NCBI GenBank assembly: GCA_025055385.1
Contig: JANWXE010000052.1
Span: forward strand, 1-34,263
Origin: Burkholderiaceae bacterium
Lineage (GTDB): Bacteria > Pseudomonadota > Gammaproteobacteria > Burkholderiales > Burkholderiaceae_F
Length of the DNA stretch: 34,263 bases
Direction: 5' to 3'
Shown: piece after piece, positions 23,247 through 32,176 of the stretch
Layout: each line of letters opens with the position of its first letter
How positions within the stretch are numbered: the first letter of the stretch is position 1
The notes under the pieces: generated by a model
Databases searched by the model: none
Seen by the model: only the letters and a program-made list of their open reading frames with translations
What the model was told of the DNA's origin: nothing
Made by a program: the position numbers and the translations under genes

Positions 23247-24451
23247 GCGACGTGCGCCCGCTAATCGTCCATGTTGTCTACCGGTTCGCCGTCGGTGGGC
23301 TCGAAAACGGAGTGGTCAATCTGATCAACCACCTGCCGCACGAACGGTGGCGCCACACTGTAGTTGCCCTCACGGATGTCTGTGAACGGTTTCGACAGCG
23401 GGTGCAGCGCGACGACGTGGCCTACGTATCGCTGCACAAGCCAGCGGGGCACGGCGTCAGGCTTTACCCGCGGCTGTTTCGCCTCTTTCGCGAGTTGCGT
23501 CCGGCTATTGTGCACACGCGTAATCTGGCGGCACTGGAGGCGACTGTGCCAGCTTGGGCGGCAGGCGTCCCGGTACGCATGCACGGCGAGCACGGCCGTG
23601 ATATCGACGATCTGGACGGTACAAGCCGTAAACATCGCCTGCTGCGCAGGCTGTACCGGCCATTCGTGCAGCAATACGTGGCACTATCAAGGGACCTGGA
23701 GCGCTACCTGATCGAAGCCATCGGTGTGCCGCCGCAGCGGGTGCGCCATATCTACAACGGAGTGGACGCCCGCCGTTTTGCGCCAACCCATGGCCCACGA
23801 TTGGAAGTAAAGGATTCGCCGTTTAATGGGCCAGGGCTGTTTGTGCTCGGTGCAGTGGGCCGGTTTGAACCGGTGAAGGACCCGCTGAACCTCGTGCAGG
23901 CGCTTGCACACGCCTTCGCGCTGCGACCCGATGCGACTGAGCGCCTGCGGCTTGTCCTCGTTGGCGACGGGCCGTTGCGGGCGCCAGTGGCCGAGGCGGT
24001 ACGCAGCGGGGGCTTGGACCGCTTCGTGTGGTTTGCGGGGCAGCGGGCGGATGTGCCGGATCTCCTACGGGGTCTGGACTGCTTCGTCTTGCCGTCGCTT
24101 GCCGAAGGTATCTCAAACACGCTGCTGGAGGCGATGGCCACGGGCTTGCCAGTGATTGCGACGCGCGTTGGCGCTAATGCCGACCTAATGGAGAACGGCC
24201 GCTGCGGACAGCTGGTACCGCGCGCGGACCCGCTGTCACTGGCGCAGGCGATCTTGCGCTACCTGGACAATCCACAACTAGCTGCGCAGCACGGCCGCGC
24301 GGCGCGCCAAATCGTTGAACAGCGCTTCACGCTGGAGCGCATGGTGCAGGATTACGAAGACCTGTATCTGCGGCTACTCGCCCAATGCGGCCGGGCGCCC
24401 GGCGCGACTGATGCTGTGATTCGGCATGAGCGGATTAGTGGGCTGAACTGA
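23243..24451 (+). CDS. Glycosyltransferase, TIGR03088 type (XrtA locus)
   Basis: This 402-residue GT4 family glycosyltransferase has an N-terminal domain beginning PLIVHVVYRFAVGGLENGVV, diagnostic for the XrtA-associated group. Then come VHTRNLAALEA, RMHGEHGRD and YNGVDARRFAP at the domain junction. The donor domain has VGRFEPVKDP, LVLVGDGPLR and VLPSLAEGISNTLLEAMATG, with both Glu of the E-x7-E motif. GTG at 23243 overlaps the xrtA stop as GTGA and is preceded by AGGAGGT; the longer open frame upstream lies inside xrtA and is not used. It follows xrtA directly, as in most loci of this kind. Confidence 0.93.
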   Translation: MSDVRPLIVHVVYRFAVGGLENGVVNLINHLPHERWRHTVVALTDVCERFRQRVQRDDVAYVSLHKPAGHGVRLYPRLFRLFRELRPAIVHTRNLAALEATVPAWAAGVPVRMHGEHGRDIDDLDGTSRKHRLLRRLYRPFVQQYVALSRDLERYLIEAIGVPPQRVRHIYNGVDARRFAPTHGPRLEVKDSPFNGPGLFVLGAVGRFEPVKDPLNLVQALAHAFALRPDATERLRLVLVGDGPLRAPVAEAVRSGGLDRFVWFAGQRADVPDLLRGLDCFVLPSLAEGISNTLLEAMATGLPVIATRVGANADLMENGRCGQLVPRADPLSLAQAILRYLDNPQLAAQHGRAARQIVEQRFTLERMVQDYEDLYLRLLAQCGRAPGATDAVIRHERISGLN

Positions 24452-24471
24452 TTGAGGGGAGCTGCCGGTTC

Positions 24472-26403
24472 ATGTGCGGCATCGCCGGAATCTTCGATGT
24501 GCGTGAACGCCGCGCGATTGACAGCGCGGCCCTTTCGAGGATGAACGAAAGCCAGCATCATCGTGGCCCCGACGAAACTGGCTTGCATACCGAGCCTGGC
24601 GTGGGGCTCGCTCACAAGCGGCTGTCGATCATCGATCTGGCCACCGGGCAGCAGCCGTTATTCAATGAGGACGGATCTGTGGCGGTCGTCTTCAACGGGG
24701 AGATTTACAACTACAAGCAACTGATTGCGGAGCTGACGGCGCTTGGCCACCATTTCCGCACGCGCAGTGACACCGAGGTCATCGTGCACGCATGGGAGGC
24801 CTGGGGCGAGCGCTGCGTCGACCGCTTCCGCGGGATGTTTGCCTTTGCGCTTTGGGATCGCAACCAGCAGACGCTCTTTCTCGCGCGCGACCGGCTGGGG
24901 GTTAAGCCACTGTACTATGCCTTTCTCGCTGACGGCTATCTGCTCTTTGGGTCGGAACTTAAGGCGCTGCTGGCGCATGGTGGCCTGCCGCAGCAGATGG
25001 ATCCGTGTGCAGTTGAAGAATATTTTGCGCTCGGCTACATCCCCGAACCCCGCACGATTTTCTCGGCCGCACGCAAACTGCCGCCCGCGCACACGCTGAC
25101 AGTGCGCCGCGGCGCGCCGCTGCCGCAGCCGACTGCCTATTGGGACGTGCGGTTCACCCTCGATAACCGCTTATCGGCCAACGAAGCAGCGGCACAGTTA
25201 CTGGAGCGGCTGCGCGAATCAGTCAGGCTGCGTATGGTCTCCGAGGTGCCGCTCGGTGCCTTCCTTTCTGGCGGAGTCGATTCAAGCGCAGTGGTCGCTG
25301 CCATGGCGCAGGAGTCCGATAGTCCCGTCAACACCTGCGCGATTGCCTTTGCCGATCCGGCCTACGACGAGTCCCGTTACGCGCAGATGGTGGCCGAGCG
25401 CTACCGAACGCGGCATTTTGTCGACCGAGTCGAGAGCAAAGATTTTGATCTGATCGACACGCTGGCGCACCACTATGACGAGCCGTACGCGGACAGCTCG
25501 GCCATACCCACTTACCGCGTGTGTCAGTTGGCACGCCGCCACGTGACGGTAGCCCTTTCCGGCGACGGCGGCGACGAGAATTTCGGCGGCTATCGGCGCT
25601 ACCGTTTGCATCTGTTCGAGGAGCGGCTGCGGCGCGGGTTGCCACTTGCAGTACGGCGCCCGATCTTTGGTCTGCTCGGACGAGCCTATCCAAAGGCAGA
25701 CTGGGCGCCGCGCGTGCTGCGCGCCAAGTCCACATTACAAGCGCTGGCACGCGACTCAGTGGAAGCGTACTTCCACAGTGTCTCGATCCTGCGCGACGAC
25801 ATGCGCCGGCAGCTCTACTCGAACGCCTTCCGCGCGCGCCTGAGTGGATACAACGCGATTGAGGTATTCCGCCGCCACGCGCGCCAGGCTAACCCGGAGG
25901 ATCCGCTGGCGCTGATCCAGTACCTGGACCTTAAAACCTATCTGGTCGGCGACATCAACACCAAGGTGGACCGGGCCAGCATGGCGCACTCGCTAGAGGT
26001 GCGCGAGCCGCTGATGGATCATCCGCTGGTCGAATGGCTGGCCAGCCTCCCGTCCGAGCTGAAGATGCGCGGCGGGGAGGGCAAATGGCTGCTAAAGCGC
26101 GCCCTGGAGCCGCATCTGCCGCACGCCGTCTTGTACCGGCCCAAAATGGGATTCGCGGTACCGCTGGCGAGTTGGTTCCGCGGGCCGCTGCGCGAGCGCG
26201 TACGGCAGGTCGTGCTGAGCGACGCGCTCGGCGACACCGGTTTCTTCAATCGGCAGGCGCTGCAGCGGCTGGTGGACCAGCACCAAGCTGGCATGCGCGA
26301 CCACAGCGCACCGCTATGGGCAGTGCTGATGTTCGAAGCCTTCTTGCGCAACGTGATGGGTGCGGAAGGCAGCGGCGTTTCCGCACAGCGCCTTGCTGGC
26401 TGA
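24472..26403 (+). CDS. XrtA-system amidotransferase (asparagine synthase-like)
   Basis: This 643-residue class II glutamine amidotransferase is homologous to asparagine synthase B. The protein begins MCGIAG, so Cys2 is the glutaminase nucleophile. HHRGPDE, FNGEIYNY and the RSDTEV loop complete the N-terminal domain. The C-terminal ATP-pyrophosphatase domain has the PP-loop SGGVDSS near 266-272, ALSGDGGDENFGGY, and DRASMAHSLEVREPLMDHPL. XrtA loci carry this TIGR03108 subtype. It likely amidates a uronic acid or other carboxyl group of the polymer instead of making free Asn, but that is inference. The start has GAGGGGAG upstream. The next glycosyltransferase begins seven bases after the stop. 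Confidence 0.93.
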   Translation: MCGIAGIFDVRERRAIDSAALSRMNESQHHRGPDETGLHTEPGVGLAHKRLSIIDLATGQQPLFNEDGSVAVVFNGEIYNYKQLIAELTALGHHFRTRSDTEVIVHAWEAWGERCVDRFRGMFAFALWDRNQQTLFLARDRLGVKPLYYAFLADGYLLFGSELKALLAHGGLPQQMDPCAVEEYFALGYIPEPRTIFSAARKLPPAHTLTVRRGAPLPQPTAYWDVRFTLDNRLSANEAAAQLLERLRESVRLRMVSEVPLGAFLSGGVDSSAVVAAMAQESDSPVNTCAIAFADPAYDESRYAQMVAERYRTRHFVDRVESKDFDLIDTLAHHYDEPYADSSAIPTYRVCQLARRHVTVALSGDGGDENFGGYRRYRLHLFEERLRRGLPLAVRRPIFGLLGRAYPKADWAPRVLRAKSTLQALARDSVEAYFHSVSILRDDMRRQLYSNAFRARLSGYNAIEVFRRHARQANPEDPLALIQYLDLKTYLVGDINTKVDRASMAHSLEVREPLMDHPLVEWLASLPSELKMRGGEGKWLLKRALEPHLPHAVLYRPKMGFAVPLASWFRGPLRERVRQVVLSDALGDTGFFNRQALQRLVDQHQAGMRDHSAPLWAVLMFEAFLRNVMGAEGSGVSAQRLAG

Positions 26404-26410
26404 CGTTCGA

Positions 26411-27673
26411 ATGCGCATCCTGCACATTCTCGATCACTCGTTGCCGCTGCACAGCGGCTACGCCTTTCGCACCCTGGCAATCCTGCGCGAACAGCGGGCG
26501 CTGGGCTGGGAGACACTCCAATTGACATCGCCACGGCAGGGGGCATCGGACGGGCAGCAGGAAGTCGTCCAAGGGCTGACATTCGCGCGGGTACCCTTTC
26601 GCGCAAGCTGGCGCAGCGCGGCCCCTACGCTGGGGCGTTACTGGGATGAGATGCGACTGACGGCTCGCCGCATCGAGGAGCTAGTACGCGCACACCGTCC
26701 AGATATTCTTCACGCGCATTCACCGGTGTTGAACGCGCTTCCTGCGCTGCGCGTCGGGCGACGGCACGGGATTCCGGTCGTGTACGAGGTGCGCGCCTGT
26801 TGGGAAGATGCAGCGGTCGATCATGGCACCACGCGCGAGGGCAGTCTGCGCTACCGCGCCACCCGTGCCCTGGAGACATGGGTAGCGCGATGGGCGGACG
26901 CTTTGACAGTGATCTGCGACGGACTGCGCCAGGAGTTTGTGAGTCGGGGCATTCCGCCGCAGAAAATTACGGTCGTTCCCAATGGCGTCGATGTAGACGG
27001 ATTCCGCGTAATCGAAACCGCCGACGAAGCACTGCGCCACGCATTGGGCCTCGATGGCAAAACGGTGCTCGGATTCCTGGGCTCTTTTTACGCGTATGAA
27101 GGCCTGGATCTGCTGCTAAAAGCCTTTGCGCAGATAGCGGCCCGTGAGGAAAACCTACGCATGGTGCTTGTGGGTGGCGGTCCCCAGGAGCAGGCCCTGC
27201 GTGGCGAAGCGCACCGGCTTGGCGTTTCCGACCGCGTGGTATTCGCTGGCCGCGTGCCGCAGGCCGAAATATCGCGCTACTACAGCGTTGTCGACGTTTT
27301 GGTCTATCCCCGGCGCCGGATGCGTTTGACCGAGCTGGTGACGCCTTTGAAGCCGCTGGAGGCAATGGCGCAAGGCAAGATGTTGCTCGCGTCCGATGTC
27401 GGCGGGCACCGGGAGCTGGTTCGGGACGGGGACACAGGTTTCCTGTGCGTGGCCGACTGCGTGGATGAACTCGTCGCCGGCTTGCAGCGAGTGCTGCGGG
27501 CGCGGGATCAATGGAACGAGGTGCGACTGCGCGCGCGGCGCTTTGTGGAGACAGAGCGGACGTGGGCGCGCAGCGTCGCGAATTACCACGCGGTCTATGC
27601 GCGTCTGGTCGAGAACAGTCGGAGCCGGCGCGCGCGGTCTCGCAGGGCGGCCGAATGGAGCGCAGGGGAATGA
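26411..27673 (+). CDS. Glycosyltransferase, TIGR04063 type (XrtA locus)
   Basis: This 420-residue GT4 family enzyme starts MRILHILDHSLPLHSGYAFR, the signature of the XrtA-associated group. Later features are ILHAHSPVLNALPAL, VYEVRACWEDAAVDHG and VVPNGVDVDGF between domains. In the donor domain GSFYAYEGLDLL and RMRLTELVTPLKPLEAMAQG carry the conserved glutamates. It is the last gene of the widely conserved XrtA core order. The ATG at 26411 gives the expected N-terminus; the open frame upstream belongs to the end of the amidotransferase gene. Its stop overlaps the next start as ATGA at 27670-27673. Confidence 0.92.
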   Translation: MRILHILDHSLPLHSGYAFRTLAILREQRALGWETLQLTSPRQGASDGQQEVVQGLTFARVPFRASWRSAAPTLGRYWDEMRLTARRIEELVRAHRPDILHAHSPVLNALPALRVGRRHGIPVVYEVRACWEDAAVDHGTTREGSLRYRATRALETWVARWADALTVICDGLRQEFVSRGIPPQKITVVPNGVDVDGFRVIETADEALRHALGLDGKTVLGFLGSFYAYEGLDLLLKAFAQIAAREENLRMVLVGGGPQEQALRGEAHRLGVSDRVVFAGRVPQAEISRYYSVVDVLVYPRRRMRLTELVTPLKPLEAMAQGKMLLASDVGGHRELVRDGDTGFLCVADCVDELVAGLQRVLRARDQWNEVRLRARRFVETERTWARSVANYHAVYARLVENSRSRRARSRRAAEWSAGE

Positions 27674-28890
27674 AGATCCCATTTCTCTGCTATTCCTTTC
27701 CCTACCGGCCGGCCTTTCGGAGCGAGGTTCGTGCCTATCACAGGCTGCACCGCTGGGCGCGTGGGCACGAGGTAGAGCTGATCGCGCTGCGACGCAGCCG
27801 CGAAGAAGTGCAGCAGGCGCATGGATTCAGTCAGCTCGGCGTGCCATATCGGGCGGTACTGGTCGACGAATGGATGCGATGGACAAGAGTGGGTATGACG
27901 CTGCCGACGCTGAGGCCCGCCTCCGAAGCGTTCTTTCTCAGTGCGCCGATGCGCAGGGCGGCTCGCTGCACCGTGCTCGCAAGAAGCATCGACTCCGCCG
28001 TCGGATACTGCGCTTCGGTCGGGTGGCGGGTCGAGAACACGGAGCGGCCGGCGGTCATCGACGTTTGCGATGTCGCTTCGAGAAGGTGGTTTGATTACTC
28101 GGCATTCAAATCGTGGCCGCTGTCGCTCCCGTATCGCCGGCAGGGTATGTGCGTAGCCCGCACCGAGCGTCGGCTGGCGCGGCGGTTCGATGCCGTGACG
28201 GTGGCGGCGCACGGCGAGCGCGATGCGTTAGAGCAGATGGGCATCGTCGGCTGTGTCGAGCGTTTCCCGAACGGCGTCGACGCGGAATATTTCGTGCCAC
28301 AAGCTAAGGATCGGTGCGACCCTGCGACGATCGCATTCGTCGGCCGAATGGATAACTTCCCGACTGCGCAAGCCGTGACGCGCTTCTGCTCGGAGGTCTG
28401 GCCCGCCTTGCAGGGGCGAATCCCGCGCGCGAAGCTGCGGATCGTCAGCGCCGCACCGACGCGAGGGGTGAAGAACTTGAGCGAACATCGGGCGGGTGAG
28501 GTGACTGGCGCCGTTGCAGATCTTCGGCCAAACGTTCGACGTTCAGGGCTGACTCTTGCGCCGTTGGCGATCGCGCGCGGTGCGCGGAACACGCGGCTGC
28601 AGGCGATGGCGATGGGCGTTCCGGTGGTGGCGAGCCGCATGGCGGCGGGCGGCGTCGACGCGGTCGCTGGCGAGCACCTGCGGGTGGCCGAGAGGCCGGA
28701 GCAATACCGCGATGCAATCTTGCGTGTGCTCGAAAATTCGGCGGAGCGCGCGCCGCTCGCCGCCACCGGTCGCGCGCGCGCCTTGCCGCACCATGCCTGG
28801 GCGGCTTCGAGGAAGCGGCTGGATTTGATCATCCACCGCTGCCTCCATCGATTCGCCGCGCAGCCCAGACTTCATCGGCACACGCCATGA
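27670..28890 (+). CDS. Diverged second copy of the TIGR03087-type glycosyltransferase, probably inactive
   Basis: This 406-residue protein aligns along its whole length with the enzyme at 20407: IDVCDVASRRWFDYSAFKSWPLS against DFCDVDSAKW plus PWPASW, NGVDAEYF, VGRMDNFPTAQAV, and APLAIARGARNTRLQAMAMG. Conserved features are lost. The PPNKGDKIRSYN loop reads RPAFRSEVRAYH. The QNKVLEAMA motif reads RNTRLQAMA, replacing the donor-contacting Lys and Glu by Thr and Gln. The 'MNPSPAV' region is also garbled. No stop or frameshift is present. It starts with ATG overlapping the previous stop and ends overlapping the next gene, so translation could still pass through it. It may be a decaying paralogue, or an enzyme with a changed donor. 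Confidence 0.75.
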   Translation: MKIPFLCYSFPYRPAFRSEVRAYHRLHRWARGHEVELIALRRSREEVQQAHGFSQLGVPYRAVLVDEWMRWTRVGMTLPTLRPASEAFFLSAPMRRAARCTVLARSIDSAVGYCASVGWRVENTERPAVIDVCDVASRRWFDYSAFKSWPLSLPYRRQGMCVARTERRLARRFDAVTVAAHGERDALEQMGIVGCVERFPNGVDAEYFVPQAKDRCDPATIAFVGRMDNFPTAQAVTRFCSEVWPALQGRIPRAKLRIVSAAPTRGVKNLSEHRAGEVTGAVADLRPNVRRSGLTLAPLAIARGARNTRLQAMAMGVPVVASRMAAGGVDAVAGEHLRVAERPEQYRDAILRVLENSAERAPLAATGRARALPHHAWAASRKRLDLIIHRCLHRFAAQPRLHRHTP

Positions 28891-29681
28891 ACATCAGCAT
28901 GTTTGGCCTTGGCTACGTCGGCGCGGTTTCGCATGCCTGCTCGGTGCGCGAGGGCCAGCGCGCCACGTCGACGCGCGTGGCCGCGATGGGCAAGCACTCC
29001 TGCAGGAATTTCCACGCGCGGAAGATGACCTTCGCCAACGAAACGGCGCGTCTAGGCGACGCGCTCGGCGGCGATTCGTTCCAGGTGATGGATCTCGTGT
29101 GCCGAGACACGGAGTCGAACATCGCCCGGGCTTACCGGAGGCCGGGGCTTGCATGCGGCGGCTCCTGCCTGCCCATAGACTTGCGCGCCACGCGGTCTCT
29201 GGCCAAACAGCACGACGTCGAGGCGCCAATGCACGCAGGCATCTTGCCGTCGAACCGCGCGCACATCGAGCGCGCGATCGCGAAGGTACTCGAGACCGGC
29301 AAGCGCCGCATCGGCATGATCGGACTCGCCTTCAAGACCGGCACCGACGATTTGCGCGAAAGCCCGCTCGTGTTGCTGGCCGAGCATCTGATCGGCAAGG
29401 GCCTGTCACTGCTCGTCTACGACCCCGCGGTGCACCCGTTGACCCGGCAGGGCGCGAACCGCAAGTGCATCGGAAATCACATATCTCATATCGGCGCATT
29501 GATCGGGGGCGATCAGGAATCGGTGATCGCCGAGTCCCAGGTGCTGGTCGTGGGGCTGAACGACAAGAAGACGGTCGAGGCGCTGAGGCGGCACGCACGC
29601 ACCGAGCAAGTCGTCATCGATCGGGTCGACGTCGGGTCGCATGGCGGATTGCACGCGCGGTACGTCGGCCTCTGTTGGTGA
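28887..29681 (+). pseudogene. AlgD/UDP-glucose dehydrogenase-family remnant with a large in-frame internal deletion
   Basis: The 264 codons start MNISMFGLGYVGAV, the Rossmann motif of GDP-mannose 6-dehydrogenase (AlgD). After about 25 residues the sequence jumps to the region that in AlgD follows residue 205 or so (KHSCRNFHARKMTFANE for KYTCNVWHAAKVTFANE). It then continues to the normal end (VGLCW). About 170-180 residues are absent, including most of the NAD-binding domain. The junction lies near 28959-28990. The active-site motif is present as GGSCLPID at 92-99, with the usual Lys replaced by Ile. The C-terminal half (FKTGTDDLRESPLV) is well kept. The enzyme cannot be a functional dehydrogenase in this form. 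The frame is open and overlaps the previous gene (ATGA), so it may be translated. Confidence 0.82.
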
Positions 29682-29698
29682 GTGGCGGGATAACGGCG

Positions 29699-30790
29699 AT
29701 GAAACTGCGCGTCGTGCTGGTCGGTCCGTTGCCGCCGCCGGCGGGCGGCATGGCCAATCAGACGCGGCAGCTCGCGCGGCTGCTGAAGGAAAGCGGCGTA
29801 ACGGTGCAATTGGTGCAGAACAATGCGCCCTATCGGCCGGCGTGGATCGCCCACGTACGAGGGTTGCGCGCCATGTTTCGCCTCGTTCCTTATCTCGTTG
29901 CGCTGTGGCGTGCGTTGCGCGCTGCGGATGTCGCCCACGTGATGGCCAACTCGGGCTGGGCGTGGCACCTTTTTGCCGCGCCGGCGATCTGGCTGGCGCG
30001 GCTGCGCGGCGTACCGGTGCTGGTGAACTATCGCGGCGGCGAGGCGGAAGCGTTCCTGCAGCGGCAGGGGCGCTGGGTTCGCCCGACGCTGCGGCTGGCG
30101 CACGTGCTCGCCGTCCCATCCGGCTTCCTGCGGGCTATCTTCGTCCGTTACGGGATCGCGGCCGAAATCGTCCCGAACATCGTCGACTTGACGCGTTTCA
30201 CTCCGGGCGGTCCGCGGGCGCCGGGTCAGCACATCGTTGTCACCCGCAACCTGGAACAGATTTACGACCTTCCGACCGCGTTGCGGGCGTTTGCGAAGGT
30301 CCGTGGCCGATACCCGGCTGCGCGCCTGACGATCGCGGGCAGCGGCCCCGAACTGGCCGCGCTGCAACGCTTGGCGCACGACCTCGGCATCGCCGATGCG
30401 GTGCGTTTCACCGGCCGGCTCGATAACGAGCAGGTGGCCGCGCTGTACCGGGAGGCCGATCTGCTGCTCAATCCTTCGACGGTGGACAACATGCCGATTT
30501 CGCTGCTGGAAGCGATGGCGAGCGGCGTGCCCATCGTTTCTACGAATGTCGGCGGCGTGCCGTATCTCGTCGAGCATGAGCGCACGGCCTTGCTGGTGCC
30601 CGCGCGCGACGCCGACGCGATGGCCGCCGCGGTCCTGCGCATGTTCGATGACGCCGGTCTGCGCGATCGCATCGTGGGCGCGGCGCTGCAGGCGTGCCGC
30701 GCGTACGCCTGGGAGCGGGTGCAACCGCAGCTGTTCGCGGCCTACGCGCGGTGTGCCGGTAGGCCGGTGTGGCGGGAGTCGGCATTATGA
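29699..30790 (+). CDS. Glycosyltransferase, GT4 family
   Basis: This 363-residue GT-B enzyme has an N-terminal domain starting VVLVGPLPPPAGGMANQTRQL, the glycine-rich acceptor-side loop of GT4 proteins. The linker is IVPNIVDLTRFTPG. The donor domain has LTIAGSGPEL, RFTGRLDNEQV and NPSTVDNMPISLLEAMASG, with both glutamates of E-x7-E-like motifs conserved except that the first position reads Asp. It looks fully functional, unlike its two upstream neighbours. The start ATG at 29699 is 17 bases after the dehydrogenase remnant; the longer frame upstream lies inside that remnant. It overlaps the next gene as ATGA at 30787. It is not one of the standard XrtA core transferases, and the sugar is unknown. 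Confidence 0.9.
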   Translation: MKLRVVLVGPLPPPAGGMANQTRQLARLLKESGVTVQLVQNNAPYRPAWIAHVRGLRAMFRLVPYLVALWRALRAADVAHVMANSGWAWHLFAAPAIWLARLRGVPVLVNYRGGEAEAFLQRQGRWVRPTLRLAHVLAVPSGFLRAIFVRYGIAAEIVPNIVDLTRFTPGGPRAPGQHIVVTRNLEQIYDLPTALRAFAKVRGRYPAARLTIAGSGPELAALQRLAHDLGIADAVRFTGRLDNEQVAALYREADLLLNPSTVDNMPISLLEAMASGVPIVSTNVGGVPYLVEHERTALLVPARDADAMAAAVLRMFDDAGLRDRIVGAALQACRAYAWERVQPQLFAAYARCAGRPVWRESAL

Positions 30791-32148
30791 GCGCCGCGTG
30801 GACGTGGGTCGTCGCCCATGCACTCTTTCCGCTGCACGAGCGACTGAAGGGGCATCGCAGCGTGGCGCGCCGGCGCGAGCTCGAAGAAAGCCAGTGGTGG
30901 CCGCGTGATCGGCTGCAGGCTTATCAGCTCGATCGGCTGCGGAGGTTTATCGGGCACCTCGGGCGAGGGGTACCTTACTACCGCGACCTGTTTGCCCGCA
31001 AAGGCTTGGGTCCGCAAGACGTGAATTCGCTCGCAGATCTGGCGCGCTTTCCGTTTTTGACCAAGGCGGATATTCGCGCCAACCGCGAGCGCCTTAGAGC
31101 CGAGAACGCCGGTGCGCTGAAACGGTACAACACCGGCGGCTCGAGCGGCGAGCCGTTGATCTTCTTCATGGGCAAAGAACGCATCACGCACGATGTCGCG
31201 GCCAAATGGCGCGCCACACGCTGGTGGGGTGTGGACATCGGCGATCGCGAGCTGGTCGTGTGGGGTTCGCCGGTCGAACTCGGCGCGCAGGATCGGCTGC
31301 GCAACTTGCGCGATCGCATCTTTCGCTCCGAATTGCTGCCGGCGTTCGAGATGTCGCCCGCCAACCTCGACCGTTTCGTCGGCCGCATCCGGGCGGTGCG
31401 GCCCGCGATGCTGTTTGGGTATCCGTCGGCGCTGTCGCTGATCGCGGCGCATGCGAAGAGGCGCGGCGTGCCGCTCGACGACCTCGGCATCCGCGTGGCC
31501 TTCGTTACGTCCGAGAAGTTGTACGACCATCAGCGCGCGACGATCGAGCGGGTCTTCGGTTGCCGTGTCGCCAACGGTTACGGCGGGCGCGATGCAGGAT
31601 TCATTGCGCACGAGTGCCCGGCAGGTGGCATGCACATCAGCGCGGAGGACATCTTGGTCGAAGTCGTCGACGCACAGGGCCGCGTGGTCGCTCCCGGCAC
31701 GCCCGGCGAAATCGTGGTCACGCATCTGGCGACTGCGGACTTTCCCTTCCTGCGCTACCGCACCGGCGACATCGGCGTGCTGAGCGAGGCAGCGTGTGCG
31801 TGCGGTCGCGGTCTTCCGCTGTTGGCGGAAGTGCAGGGCCGCAGCACGGACTTCGTGGTCGCGGCCGACGGCACGATCATGCACGGCCTGGCATTGATTT
31901 ACGTCGTGCGTGACCTGCCGGGCATCGACCGCTTCAAGATCGAGCAAGAAAGCCTACAGAGAACGCGCGTGCTGCTGGTGCCCGGGCCCGAGTACGCCGT
32001 CGATACGGCGGAGCGAATACGGCAGGGACTACGCGAACGGCTCGGCCCGAACGTCGCGGTCGACGTCGAGGTTGTGGCCGATATTCCCGTGGAGCCATCC
32101 GGCAAGTACCGCTACGTTACCAGCCGTGTCGCCGTGGCGTCGCAGTGA
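30787..32148 (+). CDS. CapK/PaaK-like adenylate-forming enzyme
   Basis: This 453-residue member of the phenylacetate-CoA ligase-like group found in capsule loci (CapK) activates a carboxylic acid with ATP. The P-loop reads YNTGGSSGEP at 114-123. The adenine region reads NGYGGRDAGFIAHECP at 263-278, where Asp replaces the Glu more common in the family. YRTGDIG at 324-330 is the ribose-binding motif, followed by CACGRGLPLL. It has no transmembrane segment or carrier domain. In polysaccharide loci such enzymes probably prepare an acyl group for decoration of a sugar; the acid and acceptor are not predictable. The start overlaps the glycosyltransferase stop. The next gene begins 28 bases after its stop. 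Confidence 0.9.
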   Translation: MSAAWTWVVAHALFPLHERLKGHRSVARRRELEESQWWPRDRLQAYQLDRLRRFIGHLGRGVPYYRDLFARKGLGPQDVNSLADLARFPFLTKADIRANRERLRAENAGALKRYNTGGSSGEPLIFFMGKERITHDVAAKWRATRWWGVDIGDRELVVWGSPVELGAQDRLRNLRDRIFRSELLPAFEMSPANLDRFVGRIRAVRPAMLFGYPSALSLIAAHAKRRGVPLDDLGIRVAFVTSEKLYDHQRATIERVFGCRVANGYGGRDAGFIAHECPAGGMHISAEDILVEVVDAQGRVVAPGTPGEIVVTHLATADFPFLRYRTGDIGVLSEAACACGRGLPLLAEVQGRSTDFVVAADGTIMHGLALIYVVRDLPGIDRFKIEQESLQRTRVLLVPGPEYAVDTAERIRQGLRERLGPNVAVDVEVVADIPVEPSGKYRYVTSRVAVASQ

Positions 32149-32176
32149 ACTACGAGCTGGAAATCGCACACCTTCG

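Noticed and set aside
29513-30724. 403-codon open frame on the minus strand opposite the GT4 gene
   Set aside because: It is Arg/His/Gln-rich with no family resemblance and lies antisense to a clearly conserved glycosyltransferase; a shadow of GC-rich codon bias.
30742-31947. 401-codon open frame on the minus strand opposite the CapK-like gene
   Set aside because: Same reasoning: composition of a shadow frame, no ribosome site, and the plus-strand gene has all adenylation motifs.
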